Shown here in pieces: positions 32,141-33,510 of a stretch of 33,510 nucleotides of DNA. The stretch's first letter is position 1; every line of letters begins with the position of its first letter. The position numbers were made by a program, and so were the translations under genes. The notes beneath the pieces are model-generated. The model saw only the letters and a program-made list of their open reading frames with translations, did no database searches and was not told where the DNA came from. Source of the DNA: Thermoanaerobaculia bacterium (GTDB lineage: Bacteria > Acidobacteriota > Thermoanaerobaculia > Multivoradales > Multivoraceae); the NCBI GenBank assembly GCA_028285365.1, contig JANQPS010000466.1, positions 1 to 33,510 of the forward strand, in the 5' to 3' direction.

Positions 32141-33510
32141 CTATCGCATCGCCTCCTCCAGTCTGAGCCGGGCGGCTGCGATCGTCGCGAGGATACGTGT
32201 GGCGTTCTCCCGCCCGCTATACGCGATGACGATCCGCCGCTCGGCCGAATCGAGCAGCAGGGTGAGATCTCGTGCCGAGCGCTGCCGAGCCGCGCTGTCG
32301 GAACTCCCGATGGCACCGATCCATATCGGGCTGGTGTGGGCGAACGGGTAACTGTCCATCGCCGGCCACACGGTCTCGCCGCCGTGGGCGCGGGCGGCGA
32401 TCCACCCGCCCTGCGGCAGATCGAGAGCCCCGTCGAAACTGCGCGAGCCCGGTGCGTCGACTCCCTCGCTCGACCAGACGACGCCGCCGTTGACGAGCAG
32501 CTCGACCCGCTCGACTGGGACGGCGCTGTGGAGGTCGAGCTCGAACGAGGTCGTGCCACCGGTCGCGAGCGCGTCACCAGGGCGCGCGTCCGCCACCCTG
32601 AGCTCGAGGATCGGCCCCGACGAGACGAATGAGCGCCCCGCCGCCATGCCGCTCCAGTAGGCCGCGAGGTTGGATTCGCCGCCGGTGTCGACGTAGAGGC
32701 GCGTGGCCCCGACCGCCATCGTGCGATAGAAGTTGGTCATCACGTCGGTACCCGCCTCGAGCACGATCGGCATGCCGAGGTCGAGCAGTCGGTACCAGAC
32801 CTCGGCGGTGCCGAGCTCGTCGGTCCAGAGGCAGGCGACCTCGAGCCAGTCCAAGTTGCCGAGGATGCCGTCCGCAGCAAGCAGTGGCGGCACGGTATCC
32901 GGACCTCTACCAGAGAACGGATCACGCACGGTGACGGGGTGTACGTACCCGCCGAGCCCGCCCTGGCTGCGCGCGAACGCCAGCGCTTCGGCGTTGGGCC
33001 GATCGGCGGTGCCGTACACCTGGTAGCCGGGACCCCAGATCCACGGCCAGAAGAGGTCGGTGGTGTCGAGGAGGGCAACGTGGCCGAGGAAGTGGGAGCG
33101 CACCTCCTGCGCGAACTGGATGAGTGGTGGTTCGGCCGTGCGGTTCTGGCCCCACAGCTCCTGGTCTTCGAAGCGATTGTGGAGGTTGGCGAGCTGGGGA
33201 GTAGCGACGTCGAGGGACTCTCCTTGCATCATTCCGACCAGGTCGTCGGGCGCCAGTCGATACGGTCCGCCGTAGTTCAGGTGGAAATGGTGGTCGGCCG
33301 AGAGGTAGCCGGCAGCGCGTGCATCCCACACTGGCTGGACGGCGATCGTGACTTCGGCGACCCCGCTCGGAGTCACTTCGATGCTCAACTTCTGCTCCGG
33401 TGTGAGGATCCCCTTCACCGCGCTGATCTGCGCGCGCCCTGCCGGGAGCTCGAGCTCGATCACACCGGGCGAGTAGAAGAAGACGCGTCCGTGCTCGAGC
33501 GCAAACTGCG
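32141..33510 (-). CDS. CehA/McbA family metallohydrolase (PHP-like), 5' end beyond the window
   Basis: The frame stays open to the right edge (upstream residues read QFALEHGRVFFYSPG), so the listed GTG at 33463 is not the true start and only the C-terminal ~456 residues are visible. GYLSADHHFHLNYGG is the metal-binding D-H-H-x-H segment typical of CehA/McbA proteins of the PHP superfamily; GGYVHPVTV and LEAGTDVMTNFY supply further likely ligands. The C-terminal part contains beta-rich segments (ELRVADARPGDALATGG, VERVELLVNGGVVW), as is usual. Namesakes hydrolyse carbaryl, but most homologues have unknown substrates. An N-terminal signal peptide is expected in this family but cannot be seen. 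Convergent with the DUF368 gene. Confidence 0.88.
   Translation of the reverse strand, partial: QFALEHGRVFFYSPGVIELELPAGRAQISAVKGILTPEQKLSIEVTPSGVAEVTIAVQPVWDARAAGYLSADHHFHLNYGGPYRLAPDDLVGMMQGESLDVATPQLANLHNRFEDQELWGQNRTAEPPLIQFAQEVRSHFLGHVALLDTTDLFWPWIWGPGYQVYGTADRPNAEALAFARSQGGLGGYVHPVTVRDPFSGRGPDTVPPLLAADGILGNLDWLEVACLWTDELGTAEVWYRLLDLGMPIVLEAGTDVMTNFYRTMAVGATRLYVDTGGESNLAAYWSGMAAGRSFVSSGPILELRVADARPGDALATGGTTSFELDLHSAVPVERVELLVNGGVVWSSEGVDAPGSRSFDGALDLPQGGWIAARAHGGETVWPAMDSYPFAHTSPIWIGAIGSSDSAARQRSARDLTLLLDSAERRIVIAYSGRENATRILATIAAARLRLEEAMR

Overview
The window is GC-rich, densely coding DNA with 25 protein genes and no rRNA, tRNA, CRISPR array, integrase, transposase or phage gene that I can recognise. 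Lipoprotein and secretion signals and a periplasmic-type sensor kinase point to a diderm bacterium. The mix of gene families (a eukaryote-type Ser/Thr kinase fused to TolB-like and TPR regions, DUF885, penicillin acylase family, CehA/McbA, M20 amidohydrolase, animal-type haem peroxidase, an NtrC-type two-component pair, Baeyer-Villiger-type flavoenzyme, cytosolic-type sulfotransferase) fits an environmental Acidobacteriota or Myxococcota/Deltaproteobacteria-like organism. This is an inference from gene content, not a proven placement.

Layout. 1-2072: a HExxH metallopeptidase-like gene whose 5' end is broken or cut off, a small cluster of GTGGGTTACCTGGCACCT repeats, and a MAPEG membrane protein. 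2080-6792: a crotonase divergent from a BVMO-type monooxygenase, followed by a thiolase-like gene whose N-terminus is in another frame (apparent one-base deletion near 4954), then a SnoaL/lumazine-binding-like protein. 6956-11435: a class V PLP aminotransferase, an exported serine beta-lactamase-like hydrolase, an exported M20D amidohydrolase and a SAM methyltransferase. 11539-15420: the Ser/Thr kinase-TolB-TPR protein and a secreted haem peroxidase. 15843-20834: the only tight operon, made of a sensor kinase, a sigma-54-dependent response regulator (4-base overlap) and a penicillin-acylase-family hydrolase 31 bases later. 20835-21255: a convergent gap with two copies of a double-hairpin repeat. 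21251-23973: DUF885 and CPBP proteases. 24188-27400: an unknown zinc-ribbon membrane protein, a DUF4097 beta-repeat protein and a second crotonase. 27449-30841 (minus strand): DUF2959 lipoprotein, 4CL-like acyl-CoA ligase, sulfotransferase. 31028-33510: a DUF368 (PopT-type) membrane protein and a CehA/McbA-type PHP hydrolase that runs off the right edge.

How the genes may work together. The acyl-CoA ligase, two crotonases, thiolase-like protein, BVMO and sulfotransferase suggest uptake and breakdown or modification of hydrophobic ketone/aromatic/steroid-like compounds, but they are not one operon. Many products are exported hydrolases or oxidases. Strand changes at 15 of 24 gene junctions, with several convergent gaps of only 7-21 bp, so most genes look individually transcribed.

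The least-explained signals are (1) the paired double-hairpin repeats at 21143-21255, in which all four stems are capped by C(GNA)G triloops and the second stem differs by compensatory changes; (2) the arginine-rich insert in the sensor domain of the kinase at 15843, plus a tandem-repeat insert in its ATPase domain; (3) a candidate sigma-54 promoter ahead of the kinase-regulator-acylase operon; and (4) the orphan double zinc-ribbon membrane protein at 24188. I do not see a clear multi-gene system of a wholly new type.
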